A stretch of DNA of 64,000 bases from Spirodela intermedia (GCA_902729315.2 LR746267.1:7132424-7196423); one strand, 5' to 3'. Counted from the first letter of the stretch, positions 36,112-48,776 are shown. The notes: generated by a model not told the origin, from the letters alone. Made by a program: numbers and translations.

Positions 36112-38430
36112 CCCACAAAGGGCCGTGTGGATCGCGGAGAGTGGTTACCGCCATGCCCTTCATATTTGGGCGATACAGACTATCATTCACGTTTAAAACT
36201 GATGAACATCAGTGTTCAGTCACGCGGTCGCACGTGTGAGCGTCTCTTGAGTCTATACAGGGCTTTACATCTAGCTATATTTATTCCTGCTGATCGCCGC
36301 TACAGGCAACTCTCTCTCTCACTCTCGCGATCTAACCTATCTATCTCTTATCCATCTATCTCAACATATTTATACACAAGTACATAATATCCCCCTCCCT
36401 CTCTCATTTCAAACCAATATTTTAGATGGCATTCGTATCACTCCTCTCCTCTGTCGTTTAGGAAACTTAGGGATAGAAGAGTACCATCTGCTTCAGAGGT
36501 TCATTCAATGCTAAAGTAGAAGAGAACCAGAAAAATTTCGCCATGGAGAATACCGCCTGTGGATCGGTTGTCTCATCTAAGGAGAAGGCATACCCGAATG
36601 CTAAGTTGCGTTGAAAAATATATAATATGGAACGTATGACGTTTTCGCATCCAGACCAAGCTGAACTACAACTGGCTCGGATCCAAAAGAAGCGCCCAGA
36701 AAACAGTATCCGTGGTCAACTCCTATGAAGCCCAGACTAGGACTGTATGGACCAGCCCTGGGCCTCCCGACCATACAAGAACAAGCATATTTTTTTTCCT
36801 CATTAGTAAATTTAAAGAGCCATAATCAGGAAAAACAAAGTCAGGCAGGGGGGGGGCTTATTCGGACGGGTGACCACCTAATCACATGTACTGGTAAACG
36901 CCAACGTGCCGGTTTCTGTGGAAGCTGTGACATCAGACTTCCAAAGTCTACGGAGGCCTAGAGTTAGTTTTAACCCACTCTAGGCATTGGAATAGTTCCC
37001 CGTAAGAACATACAGTGTCCATCTGCAATCAAGTAGAACCTGGTCTGGAAATAAGATGGCCATCTCCAGATCACAATAAATGTTGGTGAGAGAACTCATT
37101 AATTATAAAGTCCCCTTCACGTGGGTACTGACACGGTTCGACATTTAAATGAAGTGAGTTCTCTGGCTTATTGATTTCATGTCCTATTTATACATAATTA
37201 TAAGAAACAGACATATAGATAGCCTCACTTATTTGTTCTTTTTCCCCCGTCTCTCATGCTATGATGGGTTAAACGAAGATGTAATAATCAGACGAACCTT
37301 GTCTCGTCAGATCAGTTTAACTAATTGGGTGAACTAGATGAACTTCAAAAACTGTGGTAGTTGATAAACAGGCAATCTCAAACGATGAATTTCGGGCTGA
37401 TTTGATGAAATCGACCAATCGGAGTGAACGTGGTGTACTTGAACTCATCCACATGAACTCTGTATAAGCAGATGATCCTCGGACAAATGTGGGAAAATAA
37501 GATGAACATTTTATTATCGGATGAATTCAATGCCGTCGTAGTGCACATCCAAAAAAACAAAGCGCTGGCGAAGGCAGCAAAATCTTACCTCAACCACAAT
37601 CAGTGTGCTATTAATAAGGAATTTACTGCTATGATTAAAGCGACCATGAACTGAAACGTGCACTTCTAAGTCCGTTTATCCCTTTAAGTAGATATACTTC
37701 GTTGACTCTCAACTGGTTTTCTCTGTCGTTTTATTCGAAACCAATGCTTGAAGGTTGGCTGCTATACTCCTCACCATCTTTCTATCGTGGAGGGCCAGTG
37801 AAGGTATGCTAATGGTGGGCGGGTTCTCGTAGGGGTTGGCTTTTGGTGCTGGTGCAAGTACAACGAAGGCAGGATTACTCAGAGAGAGAGAGAGAGAGAG
37901 GAGCACCACTGAGCATTTATGTCTTCTAGTTTTGTTGAGGTGGTGAGGCGGAGATGAGGACAGACAACCTTCCAAGTGGAGAATATCTCGACCTATATCG
38001 ACCGATCTCTCCACATCAGTCTAAAAAAATCGAGGGGGGGGGAGTGGGAACCCATCTTGAAACGCAGATATACCGACCGTCGGTTCCCACGTGCGTGTCG
38101 GGCTGCCTCCTGTTGCCACAGCGACCACAGCGGCCACCGCTCACCGCGGCGACTGAGAACAGTCAGCTGAATGAACACGAAGGCTTTCATTCACCTTTCC
38201 CAAGGCCCGGCGTTTAATTTGTTTGAGATGCCGTGTGTGCGGACAGTGATGGGCAAGTCACCCATCAATCCTATTTTTAGAATGACACATGAGGATCTAA
38301 TCTATGACCTGTAATCATGATTGAGCAGACAAGACTCTACTGGTACAGTTCTTGATCGTTATAACATTCATGCTGATTAATTATTTATCGAAAACTTAGT
38401 TCCAGGCTTGGCTTCTGAGAAGAAGGAACC

Positions 38431-38490
38431 CCGAGAGAGAGAGAGAGGGAGAGAGAGAGAGAGGGAGAGAGAGAGAGAGAGAGAGAGAGG
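38431..38490. repeat. (GA)n microsatellite
   Basis: GA repeat with three GGGA interruptions. Confidence 0.95.
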
Positions 38491-40193
38491 AAAGGGTGAA
38501 AAAGGATGCAACAAAGGGTAATTATGGTGCGACTATGACAGGAGAAACAAGCCAAAATAACTTTATTAAACTTGACTTTTTTCTGGCCTAAATCTAGAAA
38601 AAAAATCAGGCCATGATGTTGTCCGGCCTTATCTAGCCCATTCAAATTAAGTTGTTATGATAATAGTGTGCGGGTAATATCAGAAGGTATTAACTTTCAG
38701 AGTATGTCTAATCAAAAGTTATTTGAGAACACATGAATGCCAATGTGCTGACCTAAAAAATAGCTGTACATGATGTAAGATCCAAGCTTCTGAAGTAATT
38801 GCCGCTCTCCTTGAGTCTCTTCTTTCATTGAAATCCATATCTCAAATGTGACAAGTGTACAGAAGGACGAGATGTGAGCTTTTTGAGGGAAGAAATGCTG
38901 GTGTCAGTAGGTGTCAGTGGGTATTGTCAATGCAGGATAAAGAGGTGTTGTCTACAAAATAACAACAATAATAATAACTGTAATAATAAGGTGACGGAAC
39001 CTAAGTAGATTTCAGAATCATTCAGGTGTAGGGAAAATCCCCAAAAAATGATTCTTTGGTCGGACTCTTATGACGTCTTGATCCAATCCTGGCTACGCTT
39101 GACCAAGCCTTCCGCCTCCCACTCATAAGAAGTTAATAGATATCAAGAGAGAGAGAGATACAGGTCATGATTTGGAAAATCATGAAGCATTCATGAGAAT
39201 AAAATGAGCTTCGGGCTTCTAGTTTTGACCTAATCGAAGCCTTGCCCTTGCTAAGATAGAGATTAGGTTGGGTTGGTTTCTTTCATGCTTGATTTTGTAT
39301 CTAAAACAATAGAAAAATCGGATGGAACCCTAAATCTAGTGAGTCCCAGTTAACGAACGAAGGGCCTATCGTAGTAGATGGTAGAATCAAAGAAACTGAT
39401 GCCTAAGACCTTCTCCCTGCTGCCGTTAGGGAAACTGCTCCAGCCCAGGAGCACCCGCCAACCACACCTTAAAATCAAGAGCAAACCTGCTTCTGCGAGG
39501 GATCTGAGAGAGCAAGTCGTACCTTGTCACATGAAACCCACGTGTGAATGTGTGAGAATCTATGCTGTCCAAATTGACGCCTTGATATGACTACCCGTGG
39601 CTTGTTAATTAAGTTTTAACCCATCATTTATAATGATTAAACCCTAAATGTCGGTGATAACAATCCATAAGGAAGAACTGATACTGAAATTATTTGGATA
39701 TAATGTGAAATAAACTGTAAAATTAAGGACCAAATTTATGTGGCGTTCGTAGCCGTCGCCCCCAAGTCTGCCGGATCGGTGAGGTTCGCAGAGGCAAGCG
39801 GTGGCGTTAGGTGGGCTTCGATGGCTGCAGGAAGACGGCTCCACTTGTTTTTAAAAACTATCTTCTTCTTCTTCTCCTCCGGTTAATGTAGTTTGACGGC
39901 ACAACGGCGGGGATGGTGATGAAGAATGGGGTTGGTAGAGATCGGATATTCCTCCGATCCGGACCGGAGAACACCAACACAATCCGGATCAATCACGGCA
40001 CTCTAAATCACAAACAGTTGATTCCATGAACAATGGTCTCAATTAACCAACGGAGTAGAACCCGTACGGAACTGATAACAAAGTAAGAAGGATACGTTTT
40101 TAGATAGGCTCGTTATGAAGTCTTCCCCTGTTCATATGTGCTCGATCACAACACTCGTATGCATTAATCAGAGAGATGTATAAGTACATACGT

Positions 40194-40236
40194 ATGTATA
40201 TATATATATACATAGATAGATAGATAGAGAGAGAGA

Positions 40237-40292
<56 letters not shown>
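40194..40292. repeat. Compound (TA)n(TAGA)n(GA)n microsatellite
   Basis: TA units, then TAGA units, then about 30 GA units with one GGGA break. One of the longest simple tracts in the window. Confidence 0.95.
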
Positions 40293-40296
<4 letters not shown>

Positions 40297-41108
40297 TGTG
40301 TAGAATATGGTGGATACTAATATGGTTAGACGTTAGTAAGCGCCGAACTTGCGCAGAATAAACCGCACGTTTTTTTTGGGGATTTTAATTTCGAGATATA
40401 AATCCACAAAGAAAATGATGGAATATCCTTAGATAGACGACAGATTATAGGAAAATAGTACGATTCGCCCAGATGGCGAAAAAACCTTTCTATACCGTGC
40501 ATGCTCGACATGAACTGTGAAGCGACCCCGAGCCTTGAGAGAGAAAGAGGCCAAAGGAGAGAGAGAGAGAGAGGTCCAGGCAATCCACTCTGGTCACGAA
40601 GGGGGAGCCATTCAGTGAATTACAGAGAAGGTGACAACATCTGCTCTGCAAAAGAAGACCGATTGTCGCCGTGCCCTTATTCCCCTCGGTTCCATCAACT
40701 GGCTTGCGCCCGTGAGGCCATCATTTCCCACGTACGGGGGCGTTGATCGATCTTCCACCTCCCCGGAAGCCAACGGGATCTCCGAATCTTTTGACAGGGA
40801 AGCCGTCCGTCTCCCAGGGCCCAGGCGCTCTTCTGGCACGCTCACTTCCGCAGGGACGTACAGAAAGCAGCGAGAAATCAAGAGCGCCACTACATTACAC
40901 GATCCGCTGCCGACACCAGCCGGAGGCGCATCGCCCGGTCTCCGCTCGATGCCACCTGCTTCGAGACAAAGCACCGCGCCGCCGGCCGCGGATGGCGAAA
41001 AGAAGGGGCCTTGGCCTGCCCTCTGTCGATGAAGAATGGATGTCTCAACCAAGGGCAGCAGTTCTACGGAGACTTTGCGTTTGTCGAACCGGCATACACA
41101 TATATATG

Positions 41109-41141
<33 letters not shown>

Positions 41142-41366
41142 AATCTGTCATGTTCTCTTTTCGTCGATGTAACTGAAGAGAAAAAAGTACCGCGTGTGCT
41201 TATGCATCAAATTTTTTTTTCTTTCGTTAGGATATCGTTCTTCCGCAGTGGATGTCAGAAATGTTTCACAAGACAACTGAACTAGGAGTCAATGTATTTT
41301 AGATATAGGTGAGTAAAATATAAGGGAATTTTTTCTCGATGGATACATCAACAGTCACCCAATCAG

Positions 41367-41367
<1 letters not shown>

Positions 41368-41419
<52 letters not shown>
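41368..41419. repeat. (CT)n microsatellite
   Basis: About 25 CT units without interruption. Confidence 0.95.
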
Positions 41420-41420
<1 letters not shown>

Positions 41421-44400
41421 CTTAGATTTAAAGGCCACCCCGTTTCGTAAAAATGGTAATTTATCCTGTAACATATCAATGATAAAATCATAAAAAATAA
41501 AATTATCTGCTAGATTCCTGAACAAAAAAATAAACCAGAAAAAAAAATATAGAACCCATCTAAACCAGTCTACTAATCCATTCCCTCTCCCAGCTCTGAA
41601 GAGACTCCTCACAGATTTTATACAGAGAGCGGGCGGCCACAGTAGAATCGACATCTCATAAACTAGAGAGTACATCCAACGGTTATAATTATTATCACAC
41701 TTTCCAATGTTGGGTATGGAAGAGGCAGGTAATCAAATCCAGACCCAAATGGCAATTAATAAATTAGGACCCATATGCTTTAACCACAAATCTAACTTAT
41801 TTCATTGATGTGAGACCATCCTAAAGCGCCCCCTCATGCGTAGATCGGACCTGTGAATGATTCTATAACATGGGCAACAAGTCTGAAGATGTAGAAAGAA
41901 TCACCGTCTAATGGAGTTGACCTAGATTGAGGGTCAAACTAGGACATGAAGAATGGAGATATATTAAAATCATGAATAACTAGGCGGCATGAACCCACGA
42001 CCATAGAAATGAAGGTGGCACAATATACCTAAAGTCTAATTCCTCCGAGAATTTCATCGAGTCTGACCAGCCAGCTAGGGCTGTACCATCCCTCTTATTT
42101 TCGACAAGAAACCCTCTTGTCCACAAGGTAACTTACCATAAGAGGGATCGGAAGGGTCATCACAGTTACCAGATGGTTAAAAATGAGGATACTCGAAGCT
42201 CCACAGATTATTACAGAAGAGACGTCACTCTCTCAAGAAAATGGGCAAATGGACGGAAACAAAAACATAGGAAGAAGAAGAAGAAGAAGAAGAGGAGGAG
42301 GAGTAAAGGTGAAAAGAGAGCATTGTTTCTCCAATCGCTGATAAAAATCAAACAGGATTGGAGGATTATAGACGAAGAAGACAGAAACTTGACAGTGGCA
42401 AAAAATGAATCCAGGGACCAAATACCTAAAGTCGAAGCATTTCAATTTTGAAACTTCCCTGAATGCACTGATTACTACAAATAAATATAAAACATCGATA
42501 AACAGATACACACTATTTTTATATCTCAAGCTTAAGCAGGGTGACCATCCTAGACATATTCAATGCAGATCGATTCTCTCTGGATTGCAGGAAATAAAGT
42601 TTGAAAAGTTAGGCACTCAGCAAATTATGGAAAGTTCTGCGTGTCGACATGCATATTTTTTTTTTTCGATGCATCTTAATTACGTTCATATTAAATAATT
42701 ATCTCTATATGATGTCACCATGTCTTCAAAATATACACAGGCGGAGGAAGCAGTGTAGTTGGATAATGCGATCAATGCAGAGCAATTAGGAGGGGAAGAA
42801 CGTGAACGACTAGGGTTAAGGAGTAATGAATACATGGTCCTCCACATTTATAACTTGAGTTATTTCTTGAAGAAGTGAGAGATGAGCTTACAGTGATTTT
42901 GCAGGTCAAGTCAATAAGATTGAAGGACCTAGGTAGAATGCGTACAGATTGTGTTCTCAAAGGTGATTGGGTCCAGAGAAGGGCAGAGCAAGCCTACGAA
43001 ACTGAGCACAGCGAGGGAAAGATCAACATATTTTATAGGGAGTCAATCCCAGATGTCTCCTACCAAGGTCTCCTAGATTTGTTTTACATATATAATCTAT
43101 GTATACATGTACCCTGTGACGTGCAAACTAAGGACAATTTATGACCAACCAACAGAAGAAAATGCTCCAAGATAGGAGAAATCGACAAGGGCAAAGATCA
43201 AGACTTGCTTTAATCAGGGCTCCTCTCGCCACACTTTCTCCTTTCACGTTACAGCATCTAAAGTAAAGCCAAAGAGGCAGGCACCAATAGGGACAACAAG
43301 TAAGCCTCACATAAAAAAAATGCAGAACCTCCTCAAGTATATTTCAATGACTAGAGCTTGCTCACTTCACCAGATTGTTCTACTTCCTCACCAGTTACAC
43401 ATCCGCGTTGATTCACAACATCGGTTACAACCTTGGCCCTCGTGAACTTCGGCACTAGTTGATAGTTTTACAGACCCTCACAGCATTCCACAGAGATCTA
43501 TCTCATTTCTTTGTTCTAGAGTGATGCTCGGTGGCTACTGCGGATCTTAAGATCCGAAAGGTCAGGGTTTCGACATACACTCATCCCCACCCCCACTCCC
43601 CAACCTAAAACTCGGGAGTTGATACACAGCAATCAAAAAGCCTACCTCGTACTTCAATTCTCTATACCATAATTTCAGAGCCCTTAATATGCTCATACTT
43701 TTCAGAATTCAGTAGGAGGCCATGAGAACATATGAGTAATTCCTCTCTTGCTCAGAGGCTGAATGAAGTCGGCATATCCTGATATTCTTATGGAAAAAAA
43801 TAGGTAGAAGCCTTTGAGATTTCTAGAAGAGTTTTCAAGATGAAACCAGATCTTCAGGATCGAGTCCCGTTCGCAGCCATCTGTCTACAACAAAAGAATG
43901 GTGCGGAAAGGAAAAAGGGCGGTTGAAAGCTGCAGCATATTCGAATTCAGATAATTATAGTAATTCTGGAGGCAACGTACTTCAATATTCTCCACAAAAA
44001 CTAATCACTAATACATTACGCTGAAGGAAAACCTTTATGTCGATGCATTAATAATTAATAGAAATCCCACTTCGCTACATGTTTTTTTATCATAATACAG
44101 CTGAAGAAAACCCCGAATTTCTTCGAAGAGAAGAGCATACATACATGGAAAGGCCGGGGTTTTATAGCCAAAAATTACAAGGGTCAAGAAGGAAAAAAAA
44201 AAGAAGGAAATTTCACCTTGCAAATAGCGAGGCTCTATCCTATTCGTTCTGCTAAATTAGAACAAATAAATGCAATAGATGATAGTACACTCTGCTTACC
44301 TCTATAGTAGACCATGGAGAAAATCCAGACGTCGAGACTATGTACAGGGATATACAAATTGGCCTTTAATAATTTCCCACAGCTTGTTTCCAGATGAGCA

Positions 44401-44444
44401 ATAGAGTGGCAAAGAGATTGCAGGCGCACCCATCGATCATCCTC

Positions 44445-45410
44445 TCAGATCTTCCCACCGACCGATCTCAGCCGCATCTCGACCAACCGGTCGTTGAATT
44501 CACCATCGCTGACCTTGAGCATGTTGGCAAGAGACATATCCTCGAACCCATTCTCCACCAGAAGCCGGTGGCGCGGCTTAATCTTTCCCTCGAGACTGAA
44601 TGAGAAGTATTGGGGGAAATCCTTGAGCTCTGAGGTCGCGCCCCATTTCCTCAACCAGGTACGCCACTTTTGGGCGGAAATTCTTTTCGATGCTGAATGT
44701 GAACAGGCCCGGCGACCTCAGTACCATCTTGATAGCCTCCCTCCGGGAGAACCCAAGGTTCTGTATGTACTCCAGCTTGGGAATGAGAGTACCCTCGACG
44801 CTGGACACCAGCAACAGGGTGGTCCTGCAAGTAATCCGGTGGACTCCCATGAACCCTAGACGCCGGAGGAAGTACAGCGCCGGCAGGAGCTGGTCTTCCA
44901 CGCTGGTCACGAGGAGGCGAGGGCAACGCAGGACAGCAGTGGGGACGTCCCCTGGGAGGGATGCCCGCGGGGCCGAGAAGGAAGCGGAAGACAGGGAGGA
45001 GGTCAGCGACGGGGTCGCAGGTGAGGAGCTGGGGGTGCATGGACAGAATGCGACCGGCACCTGCTGGGTTTGGGGGGGAGCCCATGGAGGAGAGGAAGGC
45101 GACGAGTTCCCGCAGAGACGAGAGGGAAGCGGAGCGCAGGTGGCGGTTGGGGGAGAGGGCCTGTGCGGGGTCGATGCCCAGGTTTCGCTCGAGGTACAGG
45201 AGCTTTCGGCGGAAGAGGAGACCCGCGTCGGACGGAGAGGACGAGGTGGGGATGGGGATGGGGGGGGGTTGAGCTGCTGTACGCGGTGGTGGAGCTCCGG
45301 CAAGGACGAGTGGAAGGATAGCCGATGGGCATGGAATTCGGGGTTTGCGGGGGATTGGGGAGAAGGGAGATGGTGTGGGGTGGGAGGAGCCGGGGGCGGA
45401 TCATGGCCAT
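44445..45410 (-). pseudogene. mTERF-family organellar protein gene with three frameshifts (decayed, or indel errors)
   Basis: mTERF proteins bind nucleic acid in plastids or mitochondria and act in organellar transcription or splicing. From the ATG at 45410 to the stop at 44445 the region would give about 320 residues and no intron, a normal size for the family, but no single frame covers it. The N-terminus (MAMIRPRLLPPH) changes frame around a C9 run (plus-strand G9, 45260-45268). The next frame carries LFRRKLLYLERNLGID, LRELVAFLSSMG and ILSMHPQLLTCDPVADLLPV, and changes at a GGGG (44949-44952). The third segment carries VPTAVLRCPRLLVTSVEDQL, ALYFLRRLGF and [20 protein letters not shown], and changes at an AGAG (44628-44631). 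The last segment has [20 protein letters not shown] and [20 protein letters not shown]. These are repeated mTERF motifs in the right order. All three breaks sit in short simple repeats, which fits slippage or sequencing error as well as decay. An antisense open frame of 282 residues over the same region is a shadow. Confidence 0.8.
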
Positions 45411-46288
45411 TATCGTCTCCGGCTCGCTGCGGGGGCGCGCTGAGGCTGTACTCTGGGAGAAATATGAACGGCTATGGTGAGCATAATATATACGCTTTTA
45501 TATCTATACAAATATACGACAAGATATTTCTTTTGTAGACTATTATCTCTCATCGTCTTCTGCATACTCTCACAGTCTCAAGGATATGCCTAGAGAGAGC
45601 AAGAGCGGATAAATCGTGTCTATTATCAATTATTTACCATTACACACGCATTCTAACGGGTATGCTTCGTGTGGTATTTATCGATTCCTCCACGTAACTT
45701 GTCGATATCCATTTTTTTATCATTTTTTCCATAATTATTTTTGTCGATGTAATTAACTATTTCCTCATCTCAATCTGAGCACAAAATAATAATAATAATA
45801 ATAATGTGCCACTCCAAACCGTTGACCGACTCACATGATTAAGAATAATGAATGGAGAGTTTATACCTCACGATCAATCTCTCTTGATCTAGCTTTCCAG
45901 TTATGGGTCTTTGGTTTTTTTTATGAGCTACCTCGAGCTACAACTGGTTGTGCTCAAAAGCTCAATCACGATCAAAACCGGGATTCTGAAGATCCTCGAT
46001 CGGAGATTCTGATCCTGCCATATTTGGGTTTCTCTTAATTTCCATGTTTCTGGGAGAGATTAAGCGGCATTAAAGATCCTCGATCGGAGATTAAGAGAAA
46101 CAATGCGGGGACGATAGTCGGGAGAGATGGAGGCGATCAGGTGGAGAAACCCAGGAGAAAAACATGGAATTGTACAAAAATAGTGTTACAACGAATCTCC
46201 TTCTGCCCGCCGTCGGCCGCCTTCTCCATCTGCTCTCCCCTCCCTCCGCTCACCTACCAAACGAATCTCCTCGTTCCCCCAGAGGGTG

Positions 46289-46354
<66 letters not shown>

Positions 46355-46414
46355 GCTTGGTGGTGTTTACTACAGTGGGGAGCCATGGCGAAGTGATGAA
46401 GCAATCAAGCTGGA
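45411..46414. other. Intergenic: mTERF 5' side and LHCA4 3' flank
   Basis: About 1 kb, AT-rich in its left half, with a short ATA repeat at 45787-45805 and a strong (GA)n tract at 46291-46351. A short duplicated string, GATCCTCGATCGGAGATT, occurs at about 45991 and again at about 46076. No gene is recognised. Confidence 0.5.
46291..46351. repeat. (GA)n microsatellite downstream of LHCA4
   Basis: About 29 GA units on the plus strand starting about 60 bp beyond the LHCA4 stop; probably within or near its 3' UTR, where it would read (CT)n. Confidence 0.95.
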
Positions 46415-47441
46415 CTAGCCCTTAAGGGTCTGGATGATGGTGTTGTGCCATGGGTCGGCCAGGTGCTGCGCCAGGTTCTCGAAGGGGCCCTTCCCTGTTA
46501 CGTTGTGCTGGATAACAAACCCTAGGAACGCCAGCATCGCCAGTCTCCCTGCAACGAGTTGCAGAAAACAAAAGAAACCCAAGTTCTTGAGAAACCACGA
46601 TCTGGAGAGGGAGGAAGAGGGAGACGAAGCTCTCGAAGACAATCACCATTGGCGAGCTCCTTCTCCTTGGCTTCGAGGGAGGGGGCAAAGTTGAGGGGGT
46701 TGAAGATGCCGCCTGGGTAGCCGACCTCGTTAGGGGGGAGACTGTAGCTCTTGAATATGGGGTCCTGGTTGACGCTTCCAGGGTTCTTGATGTCTTGCCA
46801 TCGCCGGATCTCCACGTAGTGGAAGAGGATGAACTCGATCACGAAGAGCGTGGAGGAGGAGGCGAAGTACTCTTGCTTCCCGGCGTCGTACCACTCCGGC
46901 ACGTTGATCACTCCGATCTTCGTGAAGATCTCCGGCAGAAGCATGCCGGCAACCCCCAGCATCGCCCACCGTCCGTTGACTAGCTCCGCCTGCACGAACC
47001 ACCGCAGGTTCTCCGGGTCCTCCGCCAGTCCCAACGGGTCAAACCCATTGTCCCCCGGCAAGCTGCAGGTCCATCACCGATTCTCAGCAACCTCGAAATT
47101 GCCGGAGAGAGACAAGGAAGAAGGAGGAACAAGGAGGGGGAAGGAGGAAGGAGGAAGAAGAAGGAAGAGAAAGGAAGGAGGAGGAGGAGGAGGAGGAAGG
47201 AAGGAGGGAGATGGTTTTGAAGTTACCTGCCGTTGAGATAGCCGGGAGAGGCGAGACCGGGGAGCCACTCGCCCTTCTTGGCGGCGACCTTCAGAGCGCC
47301 GCCGTGCGCCGCCCCCGAGGGTGCCGCCGTTCGGGCGGCGGAGAGGCACCGCCGGAGCTTGCCGGAGCCCACCAGGAACCTCGACCTGGTAGAGCACGGC
47401 TGAGCGACGGCGAGCGATGCCTGAGTGGTGACGGTGGCCAT
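46415..47441 (-). CDS. LHCA4: Photosystem I chlorophyll a/b-binding antenna protein Lhca4, chloroplastic
   Basis: Thylakoid membrane antenna that pairs with Lhca1 in the light-harvesting belt of photosystem I and carries its long-wavelength chlorophylls. Three exons join in phase: 47441-47227, 47062-46647 and 46548-46415, giving 254 residues (Arabidopsis has 251). A Ser/Arg/Ala-rich transit peptide of about 50 residues precedes [20 protein letters not shown]. Helix B has [20 protein letters not shown], helix C region [20 protein letters not shown], and helix A has [19 protein letters not shown]. Ligand residues are intact. The residue at the Chl a603 site in helix B is Asn (about N101) where most LHC proteins have His; this Asn is the known mark of Lhca4 and Lhca3 red forms, and the rest of the sequence fits Lhca4. 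Start is the first ATG. Upstream GATAAGG boxes fit light control. Confidence 0.97.
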
Positions 47442-47631
47442 CTCTCTTTCTTCGGTGGTGGCGGCGGCGGCGGCTGTAATGACTGGGTTGCTATGCCGGC
47501 GGTGGTGGTGCCGCCTTTGTAAGGCACCCTCTCCTCCGTAATCTGCCTCCGTCCTCCGTCGATGGCGATGGACGGCTGTTATCAGATGAACTGAGGGATC
47601 TGACGGTAGAGATTGGGCGGCGGGGCTTCCT

Positions 47632-47690
47632 CCTTATCTTCCCTTATCTGATCCCCAAATCTGAAAAATCTTTTCATGGGACGCCATTGG
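47632..47690 (-). promoter_or_regulatory. Paired I-boxes and a CCAAT box upstream of LHCA4
   Basis: Two GATAAGG strings read on the minus strand (47638-47632 and 47648-47642) are ten bases apart, about 190-210 bp upstream of the start codon. A CCAAT lies at 47690-47686. A further GATAA core occurs at about 47583-47579. GATAAG I-boxes are known light-regulatory elements of LHC and rbcS promoters. No clear TATA box is seen, which is common in photosystem gene promoters. Function is inferred from position and motif. Confidence 0.55.
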
Positions 47691-48165
47691 CCGGAGAGCC
47701 AGAACTACGCTGGGCTCTGGGGGCTGGTCTGTGGCATTGCCACGTGTTATACTGATCAGTCATGTCCAATGGGTGCAGGACAAGTGGCCAATTTAGATTC
47801 TTCTCCGACACTGCCCCGCCTTTCGGATACTGGGTCTTGGGCCTGGGCAGCTGGGCATGGGAGCATAGGTTTGACGGCATCTAGATGGGCCTAACTCGGC
47901 CCAAATTACGTAGTCAAATGTGCATGGCCGTGAGAAATCGCGTTAGACATTATTATAATTATTACTATTTAAATATATTCCAAAGTCTCGGTAACGAAGC
48001 CTCGCGTCCACTGTAACGGAGATCTTCCGAGCCAAATTTCTTCGTCCAACATGTAAGAAGACCAAGGTTCGGTAAGTCAACGCCTTTTCTGGCAATAAAA
48101 ATCTTGAGTAAATTGTGGGCAGATAATCGGTGGAGTTTATATGGAGGTTGCCCTACAGAGAGAAT

Positions 48166-48188
48166 CATATATATATATATATATATAT

Positions 48189-48220
<32 letters not shown>
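48166..48220. repeat. Compound (TA)n(GA)n microsatellite
   Basis: About 12 TA units then about 14 GA units, followed by a G/T-rich stretch. Confidence 0.95.
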
Positions 48221-48224
<4 letters not shown>

Positions 48225-48313
48225 GTGGGGTGGGGGGGGTGGTGGGGTGGTTCTGGTCTCACAGATCCTCAACTCCCAGGCAACGCCGCGTGCTCGTCAC
48301 ATGCCTGACAGTC

Positions 48314-48433
48314 GGTCGCCATTCCGACCTCTCTGTCGCTCTGTCGCTCTGTCTCTGTCTGTCTCTATCTCTCTCTCTCTAGCTACCCATCTATCTCTCT
48401 TTAATGGGATCAGAGGCGGTCGGAATGGCGACC
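48314..48433. repeat. Inverted repeat with 16-nt perfect arms
   Basis: The left arm GGTCGCCATTCCGACC (48314-48329) and the right arm GGTCGGAATGGCGACC (48418-48433) are exact reverse complements. A further CTCTG (48331-48335) can pair with CAGAG (48411-48415) with small bulges. The loop is mostly CT-rich. A weaker third copy, CCGGAACGGCGGCC, lies at about 48459. Confidence 0.85.
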
Positions 48434-48742
48434 TCCCTCTCGCCCGCCATATGGGCTCTTTAATCAGCCGGAACGGCGGCCTCACTCTCTCTAGGCTCTC
48501 TCTCTCTCTCTCTGTACCGGAGGAGACAGGCCATATGGACTTCTGCATGGGAGCTGGAGCAGTGGCGCCGATTCCTCAGAGACCCTGACGAAGAAACAGC
48601 CCCCGTAGCGAGCTCCGCAGTTACTGCCGGCTCCTTAAACTAATCGCAGCAAGCCGCAGATTCTCTGGGAGGACGATCGATCGTCGTTATTGGTAGTAGC
48701 AGAGGAGGAAGATGACCCATCCAGCACCCCAGACCAAGCTTA

Positions 48743-48744
48743 GC

Positions 48745-48776
<32 letters not shown>

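Larger units (their letters stand above)
36004..44444. other. Long intergenic region without a supported gene
   Basis: About 8.4 kb with (GA/CT)n tracts at 36063-36108, 38431-38490, 40194-40292, 41107-41139 and 41368-41419. A GC-rich island at about 40610-41040 has open frames of 133-180 residues on both strands with no recognised domain. Sequence at about 37080-37330, beginning TGTTGGTGAGAG and containing CCTATTTATA, vaguely resembles a solo LTR but no partner was found. The rest is AT-rich and unremarkable. Confidence 0.45.

Noticed and set aside
36840-36960. 5S rRNA-like text GGACGGGTGACCACCT
   Set aside because: Only a short resemblance to GGATGGGTGACC; the rest of a 5S gene is absent.
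37080-37330. Possible solo LTR beginning TGTTGGTGAGAG
   Set aside because: No second copy, no clear end and no target-site duplication were found.
43510-43580. Possible tRNA-derived SINE or tRNA (GGTCAGGGTTTCGAC)
   Set aside because: The B box has an extra base and the flanking stems do not pair; too weak.
44690-45538. Plus-strand open frame of 282 residues, the longest in the window
   Set aside because: It lies exactly antisense to the mTERF gene, is rich in Gly, Glu and Arg, and has no domain. GC-rich sequence leaves the opposite strand open by chance.
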